From: Caenimonas sp. SL110
GTDB lineage: Bacteria > Pseudomonadota > Gammaproteobacteria > Burkholderiales > Burkholderiaceae_C
DNA length: 64,000 nucleotides
Assembly (NCBI RefSeq): GCF_001044395.1
Contig: NZ_JANU01000002.1
Location: forward strand, 158,386-222,385
Reading direction: 5' to 3'
Shown here: positions 52,285 to 62,000 of the stretch, piece after piece
How the letters are laid out: each line of letters begins with the position of its first letter
Position numbering within the stretch: position 1 is the first letter of the stretch
The notes under the pieces: model-generated
Told to the model about the DNA's origin: nothing
Databases searched by the model: none
The model's input: the letters and a program-made list of their open reading frames with translations, nothing else
Made by a program: the position numbers and the translations under genes

Positions 52285-53448
52285 TCAGAACCAGCCGGCC
52301 GCCTGCATCTGCGCGGTCACCTGGTTGGCGATCAGCTGGTGGACCAGCGGCGTGGGGTGCACGGTATCGGCATATGAGTAGCCACTGGTGTCGCCGGGGA
52401 TCAGGCTTGCGGCCGTGCAGGCGAGCGACGAGCCTTCCAGCGGGTTGGCCGGCGAGGTGGCGCTGCACGCGGGCGTCGTCACGTTGGTGATGCCGTAGGC
52501 GGCGGGGTTCGCCGTCTGCGTGCGGCCCTGGGTGTAGGCGTCCACCTGCAGCACGCCGCTGCCGGCCAGCCCTGAGGCGAGTTGCGCATTGAACGTCGTC
52601 ACCATCTGGCTGATGAGTGCGCGTGTGGTCGCGCTTTGCGACAGGCCGAAGGGCGACTGGCTGACGTCCGGCAGGTTGACCACCACGACATACCGTGCCC
52701 CCTTGGCCAGGATCTGCGACTTCACCAGTGCGGCGAGCTGCGCGCCCGCAGCGCCCATGCTGGTCACGGCTGCCGTTGCGGCGGCATTGACTGCGGCGGC
52801 ACCGCCAGCCGCGACGGCTGCTTGCACGGAAGCATCCCAGCCGGCTGTGATGGCACCGCCCACGGCGCCTGCGCCGCCGAGCGCTGCAGCGCTGACGCCA
52901 TTGAGGTTCATGAAGACGTCGTTGCCGCCACCCATCACGGTCACCAGGTCATTGGGGTTGTAGGTGCCGCCGTTCTTGGCGAGATGGGTGCTCAACTGCG
53001 TCGTGATCGGCACTGCCATCAATCCGAGGTTCACCTGGTTGAATGGAGCGGCCTGTAGCGTGGCCGAGTTCACCGAAAAGACGCCGCTCACCCGCGCGCT
53101 TCCTTGCGCGTAGTTGGTGCAGGCGGGGACGTTGGTGACGGCCGCACCGGTGAAGCCCGGGATATTGGGCAACAGGCCGGTCTGCGCGGCGCAAGGAGCG
53201 GCCGTGCCGGCGCGGGCAGCAACCAGTTCGGTCCAGTTGCGAGCTTGCGGTCCGTTGATGGTGAACTTGCCGCCGCCAAGCGCTGCGATGGTGCCGACGC
53301 GATAGGTGCCCACATCGCTCAGGCTGTCGCCGAAGGACACCATGGAGGCGAAGTCAATGCCGCCCCCGCCACCTCCGCCGCAACCGGCCAGGACGAGTGC
53401 TGCTGTGAGCGTTGCGAGTTTCAGTTTGATGGATTTGATGGATTTCAT
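52285..53448 (-). CDS. SGNH/GDSL-family lipoprotein (probable active esterase)
   Basis: 387 aa. Lipobox LAGC (Cys 23) followed by a Gly run. Block I SFGDSLSDVG (Ser42), block III MGGGNDVF and block V YADTVHPT (Asp and His) are all intact. Probably an outer-membrane-anchored esterase or lipase. Central Ala/Gly-rich helix segment (~180-235) is an insertion relative to the neighbour. Confidence 0.88.
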   Translation of the reverse strand: MKSIKSIKLKLATLTAALVLAGCGGGGGGGIDFASMVSFGDSLSDVGTYRVGTIAALGGGKFTINGPQARNWTELVAARAGTAAPCAAQTGLLPNIPGFTGAAVTNVPACTNYAQGSARVSGVFSVNSATLQAAPFNQVNLGLMAVPITTQLSTHLAKNGGTYNPNDLVTVMGGGNDVFMNLNGVSAAALGGAGAVGGAITAGWDASVQAAVAAGGAAAVNAAATAAVTSMGAAGAQLAALVKSQILAKGARYVVVVNLPDVSQSPFGLSQSATTRALISQMVTTFNAQLASGLAGSGVLQVDAYTQGRTQTANPAAYGITNVTTPACSATSPANPLEGSSLACTAASLIPGDTSGYSYADTVHPTPLVHQLIANQVTAQMQAAGWF

Positions 53449-53467
53449 GGGTAGTCCGGTAAAAAAA

Positions 53468-53479
53468 GAACGGTCGTTC
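53468..53479. promoter_or_regulatory. Candidate TetR-type operator
   Basis: GAACG-GT-CGTTC has 5-bp arms and lies 20 bp upstream of the SGNH lipoprotein start, in the gap before the divergent carbonic-anhydrase gene. No regulator gene is close, so this is speculative. Confidence 0.25.
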
Positions 53480-53606
53480 GCTTTTGGGCTGGATGATGTT
53501 AGACGTGCCCGGCAACACGGCCCACGGGGTATTCACCAACTTCGTGAACCAAAACCGGACAAAGGTGACTCAACCAGTTCAACAAGCTCACCAGGATGTC
53601 AGCACC

Positions 53607-54377
53607 ATGCCCGATGCAAATGCCGCCCACACCCACGCCCACACCATCAAACCCGGTCACAGGCGCTCGTTCCTCGTCGCGGGGGGCTCATGGGCGATGG
53701 CTTGCCTGGGTGGCTGCGCAACCCCCGTCACTGGCGATACCCTGAACACGCAGGCCTGCGCCCCGTTTGACAAGGCGCGGCAATCTGCTGTGACGCCGGA
53801 TCGGGCTCTTGCGATGCTGCGAGAAGGAAATGAGCGCTTTGTCGATGGCAAGACCATCAATTGCGATCTGATGGCGCAGGTTCGCGCGACAGCGACCTCG
53901 CAATCTCCCTTTGCCGCAATCGTCGGCTGCATCGACAGTCGCGTCCCGCCCGAACTCGTCTTTGACCAGCAGATCGGAGACATCTTTGCCGCACGGATTG
54001 CCGGCAACTTCGTCAACACCGACATCATTGGCAGTCTTGAGTTCGCGACCGAACTCGCCGGCGCAAAACTCATCGTGGTGCTGGGCCATACCGAATGCGG
54101 CGCCGTCAAGGGAGCCGTCGATGACGCGAGACTTGGGCACCTCACGGCGATGCTGGCAAACATCCGGCCGGCAGTGGGCAAGGTGCGCGTCGATGGCCCG
54201 CAGAGTTCGGCCAACAAGCGACTCGTTCAAGCGGTCGCAGACCAGAACGCGAAGGACGCAGCGGCGATGCTGCTGGCGCGAAGCGATGTTCTGCGTCAAC
54301 GCGTCGAACGCGGGCAACTGAAGATCGTTGCCGCCATGCACGACATCGCCACCGGCCGCATCAGCTGGTTCGCCTGA
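53607..54377 (+). CDS. Beta-class carbonic anhydrase, exported lipoprotein type
   Basis: 256 aa from ATG 53607. N-terminal RRSFLVAGGSWAMACLGGC combines a twin-arginine-like motif with a lipobox (Cys 37). The enzyme domain has zinc ligands Cys108, His161 and Cys164 (VGCIDSR, GHTECGAVK) and the Asp110-Arg112 dyad. It interconverts CO2 and bicarbonate, here probably in the periplasm; most beta-type enzymes are cytoplasmic. Confidence 0.9.
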   Translation: MPDANAAHTHAHTIKPGHRRSFLVAGGSWAMACLGGCATPVTGDTLNTQACAPFDKARQSAVTPDRALAMLREGNERFVDGKTINCDLMAQVRATATSQSPFAAIVGCIDSRVPPELVFDQQIGDIFAARIAGNFVNTDIIGSLEFATELAGAKLIVVLGHTECGAVKGAVDDARLGHLTAMLANIRPAVGKVRVDGPQSSANKRLVQAVADQNAKDAAAMLLARSDVLRQRVERGQLKIVAAMHDIATGRISWFA

Positions 54378-54392
54378 ATTTCAGCTGATTCC

Positions 54393-55793
54393 TCACTGAC
54401 CCGCTGCGGTCCACTCGATGAGGGCTTCTATGGCCGGGCGAACCGCTGCGGCATTCGCATGGTTGGCGATGGCCACCAGCACATAGCGCTTGCCGTTGGC
54501 GGCGTGCACATAGCCAGCCACGCCGGTCACATCGCGCAGGCTCCCGGTTTTCAAATGCGCAAGTCCCAGCGCGCGCCCGCGAACGCGACGCATGGTGCCG
54601 TCGATGCCCGACAGCGGCAAAGACGACATCAGGTCGGGCATCAGGGGTGATGCCCATGCTGCCTGCAGAAGTTGCGCGAGTTGCTGCGCGGTGATGCGGT
54701 CGTCGCGCGACAGGCCCGAGCCGTTGTCGAACACCGGCGGCTCTGCGCCGAATCGCTCGATCCACCACTGGCGCATCACGTCGCGCGAACCCGACATCGT
54801 GCCCAGGCCGCGGCGCTGCAGGCTGAGCGTGAGAAACACCTGCTGGGCCATCACGTTGTTGCTGAACTTGTTGATGTCGCGGATGACTTCCGCCAGCGGC
54901 GGCGATTGCACCTCGAACGCAGGCGCGAGGCCGGCAGGCACCTTGCCGTCCCGCACTTGCCCGCTCAAGGTGCCGCCCGTCTGCTGCCAGATGCCGGCGA
55001 GGGTGCGCGCGGAATACGAGCGCGGATCGGCATACGCCAGCGGCCAGGTCCGCTCGCCGCAACTGGCCGGGAAGCCGCCAGCAAAACGCAGTCGCGACGG
55101 ATCGTTGAAGTCAGCCTGCAGGCCGCCGCGCCAGTCGCCGCATTCCACGCGCGTGAGCGGCACCGAAGCGGGTGCTTGCACCCCCGCAAGCGGAGGCTCC
55201 ACATGAACCATCGCGTTGCCATCGCGCGGTGTGAAGGTGATGGTCATGGCCCGGTAATTCAGCAGCAGGGCGCCCGGACCCACGTTGTGCGCGCGCAGCG
55301 GCTCGCCGTCGAAGGCGGTCGGGTTGTGTTCGAGCAGGCTGAAGGCGCTCTGGTCGAGCACGATGTCGCCACTGATCGCGCGGATGCCCAGCCCCTGGAC
55401 GCGCCGCAGCATCAGCCAGATGCGCTCGGCGACCAGCTTGGGGTCGCCCGTGCCCTTGATGTACAGGTTGCCCTGCAGCGTGCCGTCCCGCACCGTGCCA
55501 TCGACATAGACCGGGGTTGACCAGGTGTAGGCGGGGCCCAGCAATTCGAGCGCCGCGTAGGTGGTCGCGAGCTTCGCCACTGAAGCCGGATTGACCGGTG
55601 AGCTGATGCGATGCGCCAGCCGTGGCGGGGCGCGAGGATCGACTTCGGTCACGAGAAAAGTCACGGCGTCACGCGGGAGTTTTGCGCGCACGAGCGCGGC
55701 CTCGACTTCGGCGGGCAGGGCCTGCGCCCATGCCAGAAGCGGGGCGGTGGACAGGACGACGGCGACGCAAAAGGCCAAAGGGCGAGAAAGCAT
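54393..55793 (-). CDS. dacB: D-alanyl-D-alanine carboxypeptidase/endopeptidase (PBP4)
   Basis: 466 aa from ATG 55793, with signal peptide ending AWA-QA near residue 23. Penicillin-binding motifs Ser71-V-A-Lys74, SNN (in NKFSNNVMAQ) and KTG (HLKTGSLRD) are present, with the large extra domain of class C PBPs between the first and second. Trims peptidoglycan in the periplasm. Confidence 0.94.
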   Translation of the reverse strand: MLSRPLAFCVAVVLSTAPLLAWAQALPAEVEAALVRAKLPRDAVTFLVTEVDPRAPPRLAHRISSPVNPASVAKLATTYAALELLGPAYTWSTPVYVDGTVRDGTLQGNLYIKGTGDPKLVAERIWLMLRRVQGLGIRAISGDIVLDQSAFSLLEHNPTAFDGEPLRAHNVGPGALLLNYRAMTITFTPRDGNAMVHVEPPLAGVQAPASVPLTRVECGDWRGGLQADFNDPSRLRFAGGFPASCGERTWPLAYADPRSYSARTLAGIWQQTGGTLSGQVRDGKVPAGLAPAFEVQSPPLAEVIRDINKFSNNVMAQQVFLTLSLQRRGLGTMSGSRDVMRQWWIERFGAEPPVFDNGSGLSRDDRITAQQLAQLLQAAWASPLMPDLMSSLPLSGIDGTMRRVRGRALGLAHLKTGSLRDVTGVAGYVHAANGKRYVLVAIANHANAAAVRPAIEALIEWTAAGQ

Positions 55794-55818
55794 AGTGGCA
55801 TTATCCCGGCCCTCGATA

Positions 55819-56550
55819 ATGCAAGGCTGCCCCGCCACCCCGCCAAAAAACGTTTTGAACCTGCTCGCCTTCGACACCAGCACCGAGACCTTGTCCGTCG
55901 CCATCCAGCGCACGGCCGGTGAGATCCTTCGTGTGGATGGGCAAGGGGGCGCGAGGTCGTCCACGACGCTGATTCCCACCGTGCTGCAACTGTTGAGTGA
56001 CGCGGGCCTGACGCTGGCTGAGCTGGACGCCATCGTCTTCGGCCGCGGGCCGGGCTCGTTCACCGGCCTTCGCACAGCGTGTTCCGTCGCGCAGGGTCTT
56101 TCGTTCGGCTCGGGCGTGCCGGTGCTGGGCGTCGATACCTTGCTGGCGGTGGCCGAAGAGGCGCGCAGCCTGGCTGGCGTAGAGCGGGTGGTTGCGCTTC
56201 TCGATGCCCGCATGGATGAGGTTTATTGCGCAGCTTATGCGTTTGAAAACGGGGTGTGGCGCGAACACGAACCCGTGCGCTTGCGGCGACCGGAAGATGT
56301 GGTCGTCCCTGAAGGATGGGCGCTGGCGGGCAATGCCTTCACGGCCTACGGCGAGCGGCTTCCTGCTGCGGCCGCGCGCATAGCCGCATTGCCCACGGCT
56401 GCCGCGTTGTTGCGCGTCGCCCCCGCCCTGATCGCCGCCGGTCAGGCCACGGACGCCGCCCACGCCATGCCGCTCTACATCCGCGATAAAGTGGCACAAA
56501 CTACAGATGAGCGTGCGGCAGCGCGCGCACTACGGGACAACCCGCCATGA
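55819..56550 (+). CDS. tsaB: tRNA threonylcarbamoyladenosine biosynthesis protein TsaB
   Basis: 243 aa from ATG 55819. ASKHA-fold with LLAFDTSTETLSVAI, GRGPGSFTGLRTACSVAQGL and LLDARMDEVYCAAY. Partner of TsaD in t6A37 tRNA modification. Overlaps rimI by 4 bp. Confidence 0.93.
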   Translation: MQGCPATPPKNVLNLLAFDTSTETLSVAIQRTAGEILRVDGQGGARSSTTLIPTVLQLLSDAGLTLAELDAIVFGRGPGSFTGLRTACSVAQGLSFGSGVPVLGVDTLLAVAEEARSLAGVERVVALLDARMDEVYCAAYAFENGVWREHEPVRLRRPEDVVVPEGWALAGNAFTAYGERLPAAAARIAALPTAAALLRVAPALIAAGQATDAAHAMPLYIRDKVAQTTDERAAARALRDNPP

Positions 56551-57014
56551 GTGCCGTCTTCAAATCCGTCGAAGCGCAGTTCGAGCCGATGACCCAGGCG
56601 CGACTGGGCGAGATCGTGGCCATCGAGCGCGAGGCCTACGAGCACCCCTGGTCGCCCGGCAACTTCGCCGACACCTTGCGTTCGGGCTACGAGGCGCAAG
56701 TGCTCACCGCCAAGGACCAGGTGATCGGCTATTTCGTCGCCATGAAGGGCGTCGATGAAGTGCACCTGCTCAACATCACGGTGCGACCCGAGCGGCAGGG
56801 TGAAGGCTGGGGCCAGGTCATGCTCGACGCACTCGCCATCTGGTCGCGCGGGCAGGGCGCGCAATGGCTTTGGCTGGAAGTGCGCGTGGGCAATGTGCGC
56901 GCCCAGCGCATTTACGAACGTCACGGTTATCGGCGGGTCGGCGAGCGTCGCAGTTATTACCCTGCGCAGGCGGGCAAGCGCGAAGACGCCGTGGTGATGA
57001 GCCTGAAGCTATGA
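56547..57014 (+). CDS. rimI: Ribosomal protein S18 alanine N-acetyltransferase
   Basis: 155 aa, GNAT fold. HPWSPGNFADTL, acetyl-CoA site RPERQGEGWGQVMLDAL and EVRVGNVRAQRIYERHGY are family marks. The acetyl-CoA loop has GEGW rather than the more common GxGxG/A form. tsaB-rimI linkage is standard. Overlaps the next gene by 4 bp. Confidence 0.92.
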   Translation: MSAVFKSVEAQFEPMTQARLGEIVAIEREAYEHPWSPGNFADTLRSGYEAQVLTAKDQVIGYFVAMKGVDEVHLLNITVRPERQGEGWGQVMLDALAIWSRGQGAQWLWLEVRVGNVRAQRIYERHGYRRVGERRSYYPAQAGKREDAVVMSLKL

Positions 57015-57808
57015 CGCTGCAACTCGATGCCCGCCAGCGTGCGATGCTGGTCGAGATGGGGCTGCCTGACTTCTTTCCCGATCGGCACCAAGACGAATCT
57101 GCGCCGGCGGTGGTCACGCAAGCCGCAGCCGTTGAACCGATCGAGATCGAACGCGCGCCACCGGCTTTGGTGAGGGCCGAAGTTGTGGTGCAGCCAGTCA
57201 GCCGCCGCGCGCCATCGCCTGTGCCAGCGCAAGATCGCGGCGTCGAATCGCTGGAATGGGATGCGCTGGCCGAAGCGGTTGCTGTCTGCCGCGCCTGTGG
57301 CCTCGGTGCGAGCCGGCGCAACGCCGTGTTCGGCGTCGGTGACCTGCAGCCGGACGTGATGGTCATCGGTGAGCCGCCCGATGACAACGAAGACCGCTCG
57401 GGCGAATCGTTTGGTGGCCCTGCCGGTCAGTTGCTGGACAACATGCTGCGCTCGATCGGCGTGTCGCGCGACAACAAGGCCTTCATCGCGAACGTGCTCA
57501 AGTGCCGCCCACCGGGTGGCCGACGGCCCATGGCCGAGGAATTCGCCCAATGCGAACCCTTGCTGCGCAGGCAGGTGCTGCTGCTCAAGCCCAGGGTGAT
57601 CCTGGTGATGGGCCGCTTCGCCGTCGAAACGGTGCTGCAAACCGACGAGCCGCTCGGGCGTCTTCGCGGGCGGGTGCATGCGTATGGGGGTGTGCCTGTG
57701 GTTGCGACCTATCACCCGACCTACCTGCTGGGCAACCTGGCTGACAAGGCCAAGGCGTGGGCGGACCTGTGCCTTGCGCGGGAGTTGATGAAGCCGCCCG
57801 CTGCCTAG
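57011..57808 (+). CDS. Uracil-DNA glycosylase, family 4 type
   Basis: 265 aa. Active-site region GEPPDDNEDRSGESFGGPAG and C-terminal ATYHPTYLL fit the Fe-S family 4/5-like enzymes. Four cysteines for the cluster are visible (VCRACGL, VLKCRPP, FAQCEP). An N-terminal ~80-residue extension is low complexity and variable. Removes uracil from DNA. The GEPP loop differs from the usual GEAPG, so activity may be altered. Confidence 0.87.
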   Translation: MTLQLDARQRAMLVEMGLPDFFPDRHQDESAPAVVTQAAAVEPIEIERAPPALVRAEVVVQPVSRRAPSPVPAQDRGVESLEWDALAEAVAVCRACGLGASRRNAVFGVGDLQPDVMVIGEPPDDNEDRSGESFGGPAGQLLDNMLRSIGVSRDNKAFIANVLKCRPPGGRRPMAEEFAQCEPLLRRQVLLLKPRVILVMGRFAVETVLQTDEPLGRLRGRVHAYGGVPVVATYHPTYLLGNLADKAKAWADLCLARELMKPPAA

Positions 57809-57850
57809 CGCCCGGGTTTCGCGCTTGTCTTCCTGTCTCTTCTTGTTCTC

Positions 57851-58813
57851 CTAGCCACGTGTCGGCTGCGGAGCCTTTGCCTCGACGCCGATCGTCCTGG
57901 CCGCATAGTCGATTCCGCTGAACGCCGCGTACTGGGCCATCGTGCGTTCACGCCCCAGGCCATACACGCCCAGTGCTTCGCCTGCGAGCAAGGCCTTCAG
58001 CCGCGCGCGTGACTTTTCTTCCAGCTTCCACCACGCCTGCTGGCGGGCCTCGTCTTCCTTGGGGTCCCAGTGCAGGGGCCGCTCGGGCGCGCCGGAGCCC
58101 GGCGTGTTGTACAGGTGGTAAACCGGCAGGCCCGGCATATGGAAAATATCCCAGCCGTGGGTGTAGAGCCTTGCGGCCAGGGCCTGCTCCTCGCCGTGGA
58201 AGTAATACCAGGGGTCGTACGGAAACGCCTGTGCATAAGCACCCGAGGCAAACATGCAGCCCGCGCCCAGGTGGATGCCGGGCACGGCGATGTCCTGGTC
58301 GAGCGGATGCGCCTCGAAACCGAGCACCGGGTGGTCAGGCGCGAATTGCGAATCCGGCTTGACGACGTGGGCCAGCACCTTCTGCGTGGTGGGACGCTTG
58401 ACCGGTTGGCCGTTTTCGAAAACAAAAGGATTCGGATACGACGAGATCACGACGCCCGGGCGGCCGGGCTTTTGCGCCATGAGGGCCTGGGCCTGCGTGA
58501 TCAGCTTTTCGTCCCAGCCCTCGTCGAAGTCCATGTGCGAGTCGATCTGGAAGTACCAGTCTTCGTTGTCGTAGAGCGACTGGCCGATGGCGCGCGCCCA
58601 GCAGGGCCCCCTGGCGAACTGCGAGTCGATCGCCACGTAACTCAGGCGCGCCTCGCCGCGCATGGCCAGCGGTGCTGCGCGAGCCGCAGGTGGCGTCTGG
58701 TCCACGATGCCAAAGTGCAGGTCGTCCGGCCGGCGTGCCGTGGCCAGGGCGCGCGAGACGGTGAACGGCAGGACCGGATCGCGGTAAGAGGCAATGCTGA
58801 TGAAGACGGACAT
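57851..58813 (-). CDS. GlcNAc-transferase-type glycosyltransferase
   Basis: 320 aa from ATG 58813. Begins FISIASYRDPVLPFTVSRAL and holds the DSH motif FQIDSHMDFDEGWDEKL, the pattern of the PF11397 (GlcNAc) transferase family known from protein glycosylation. HGEEQALAARLYTHGWDIF is the acidic acceptor region. It neighbours the large surface exoprotein, so it might modify it; that is inference. Confidence 0.82.
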   Translation of the reverse strand: MSVFISIASYRDPVLPFTVSRALATARRPDDLHFGIVDQTPPAARAAPLAMRGEARLSYVAIDSQFARGPCWARAIGQSLYDNEDWYFQIDSHMDFDEGWDEKLITQAQALMAQKPGRPGVVISSYPNPFVFENGQPVKRPTTQKVLAHVVKPDSQFAPDHPVLGFEAHPLDQDIAVPGIHLGAGCMFASGAYAQAFPYDPWYYFHGEEQALAARLYTHGWDIFHMPGLPVYHLYNTPGSGAPERPLHWDPKEDEARQQAWWKLEEKSRARLKALLAGEALGVYGLGRERTMAQYAAFSGIDYAARTIGVEAKAPQPTRG

Positions 58814-59024
58814 GTGGGGATTTCTCACTTTCTCTGTGACATCTGCCGGATAGGGCGTCTTCCTGTGCACAGACACCCGTGCACAGGGGGGTCGAATACA
58901 GGTGTTCGGCGTTGCGTCGCATGTAACGCTGTGCTACCGTCGAACGCGACTATACGAACGTTTCGCCTGCGACCTACGGGACCAAGCTGCCACTGCCGGC
59001 GCTCATCCCGGGAAAGATATTTCC

Positions 59025-62000
59025 GTGAAGCCATCGACTCCGCACATTGTCAGTACCTCGGCCAGTGGCCGTGACCGGTCCGGCGCCCGCCGTCCGGCAG
59101 CTTCCCCCGCCGCCGCAGGGTTCCGGCCCGCCGGTATCGTGGTGGCGGTTGCAACGGCGCTGGCGGCACTGCCCCTTGGCGTTTACGCAGGCGGCACCGG
59201 CATGGAGGTCGTGCAGGGCCAGGCGACCCTGATCCAGCGCGGCGCCTCGCAAATCATCCGAACGCAAAACGGCCCGGGCACCAACCAGTCGGTCATCAAC
59301 TGGGCGACTCTGGGCGTCGCACCCGGCACCTACATGCGGTTCGACCAGCCGTCGACCACCAGCACCTCGATCAATCGCGTCCTTGGCAACAATCCTTCGC
59401 AGATATTCGGCACGCTGTCGTCCAACGGCAAGCTGGTGCTGGTCAACCCGGCCGGCATCGCGGTCGGGGCGGGCGCTGTCGTGGACACCAACGGATTCAC
59501 CGCTTCCACCCTGCGCATGACAGACGCCGATGCGCTGGCCGGTCGCATGCTGTTTGGCGCGGATGGCCTGGGCGGTGGCGCCTTGAGCGTCAACGGCAAA
59601 ATCATCGCCAGAAGCGGCGACGTCGTGCTGATCGCGCCGCAAGTCGCGGTCGGCCCGCAGGCGCTGGTACAGGCACCCAACGGCGCGACGATCCTGGCGG
59701 CGGGCCAGAAGGTCGAGCTCACCGGACGTGGCCTGGAAGGCATCGTTTTTGAAGTGCAGGCGGGCAACGAGGCCGTGAACCTCGGCACGCTGCAGGGCGA
59801 CGCCGTCGGCATCTTCGCCGGGCAGCTCAAGCACAGCGGCATGGTGCAGGCCACCGGCGTTTCGGTGGAAGGCGGCGCTGTCGTCCTGAAAGCTGCAAAG
59901 TCCGCAGACGTGAGCGGCGAAGTGCGCGCGACCAGCGGCGATGCGGGCGGTTCGGTTCGCATCACCGCCGACGACGTCACGCTGCGTTCCGGCGCGGTGG
60001 TCGATGCCAGTGGCGCGCAAGGCGGCGGCACGGTGCTGGTCGGTGGCGGCTGGCAAGGCGGCGATGCAAGCATCACGAATTCGAAGTCCACGACGCTGGA
60101 AGCGGGCAGCGTTCTGCGCGCCGATGCGGGCACCAGCGGCAACGGCGGCACGGTGGTCGCATGGTCCGACGGCAAGACGAGCGCGCAGGGTCATATCTCG
60201 GCCCGCGGCGGCTCGGCGTCGGGTAACGGCGGCAAGATCGAAACATCGGGCCATGTGCTGGATGTGGAGGGGCTCACGGTCGATACGCGCGCCGACAACG
60301 GCAGCCGCGGCCTGTGGCTGCTCGACCCGACCAACATCTTCATCGCGGCCGATCAGGCGGCGGCTACTGCAGCCGGCATGTCGGGTAACAACGAGACAGC
60401 CAGCGGCTTCACCCCCACCGGAGCGGTGCAGGATTCGCTGGTGCGGGTGTCCAACCTCCAGACGGCGCTGGCGACTTCCGACGTCACGGTGCTCACCAAC
60501 AACCTGTCGGGAACCGGCACGGGTTTCCTGCGGGTCGTGAGCCCGCTCAGCTGGGACAGCTTCAGCACGCTCTCCCTCATTGCCAACACCAACGTCGAAG
60601 TCAATGCGCCCATCTCCAGCAATGGCGGCGGCATTTTGGTGCTGCAGGCGACCAATGGCAACATCACCCAGACGGCCCGGATTGCCGGGCCGGACCTGCG
60701 CGCCTTTGCCGGCGGATTCATCGAACTGTCCAACACCGGCAATGCGCTGGCGGGCTTCAGCGCGCAGCAGACCAAGTCGGGCGCGGCTGACGGGCACATC
60801 ACCTTGTCCAACCTCTCGCCCTTCATTGCGCTGACGGTCGGCGACGTTTCGCAGGCAGCCAGCGGGTCCTTCATCCGTATTAATGAAACGTCCAACATCA
60901 GCATCAACGGCACGGTCGCTCCTGGCCCCGGCGGCGCCATTGAACTGAAGACCGGCAACAACTTCACGATCCTGCAGGATGCGGGCCTCCTGCGTGCCGA
61001 CAAGATCATGTTGCAAAACGGCTCGACGGGCCGCATCGGGACCTCAACCAATCCGCTGCTGACGACCTCCGCTACGGCCAGCGGCACCACGGACTTCACC
61101 ATTCCCGGCACGGGCTTGTCGGGCCCGACCGAAGTGTTCATCAACCACGACGGCAACGCGCTTCTCGCCTCGGCCATCCTCGCGACCAATTCGCGCTTCC
61201 TGATGACGGCCAGCGAGGACCTGAACCTGGGCACGCCGGTGAGCACCGGGACCCAGACACTCACCTTGAGCGCGGGCGGCGAGCTGAGAACCAACCAGCC
61301 GCTGACAGGCACGGGCATCTCGCTTTTTGGCGACACAGTCGCTATCGGCAACAGCATCAATTCGCTGACCGGTACGCGCAGCATCACGGCCACCGGCGCC
61401 ATCAACCTGAACGGCACCCTGAGCATCTCGGGTGCCGGATCGACCACCTTCAACAGCGGCACCAGCGGCATCTTTGCCTCGGGCGGCACGCTGACGCTCA
61501 ACAACAGCGTCCTGTCGGACGATACGTTCCATGTCTCCAACGGCACGCTGTCGGTTGCGAGCAACCTGGGGATTCCGCATCTGAATCTCGGGCCTGGCAG
61601 CGTGCTGACCGGCTCCGGCAATCTCACCATCGGCAATACCCTGGCATGGGACAGCGGCTCGGCCAGCGGGCCGGGCAACACCACCATCGCCACCGGCGCT
61701 ATTGCCGACGTGAAGTCTGTGACGACATCGCGCGCCATGGTCAACGAGGGCACGGTCAACATCCTGGGCCTGACCACCACGGCCAGCGGCTTCTCGCTGA
61801 ACAACACCTCCGGCGGCAAGCTCAACCTCAGCGACGGCGCGGGCTTTGCCGGCGGATTCGGCACCATCAGCAATGCGGGCCTGGTCAAGAAGATTGCCGC
61901 AGATGCGCCTCCAGGCAGCGCCGTCAATGTCGGCTCGTTCACGAACACCGGTGTCGTGCAAGTCGACAGCGCAACGCTGACGTTCGGATCCGGCGTGTTC

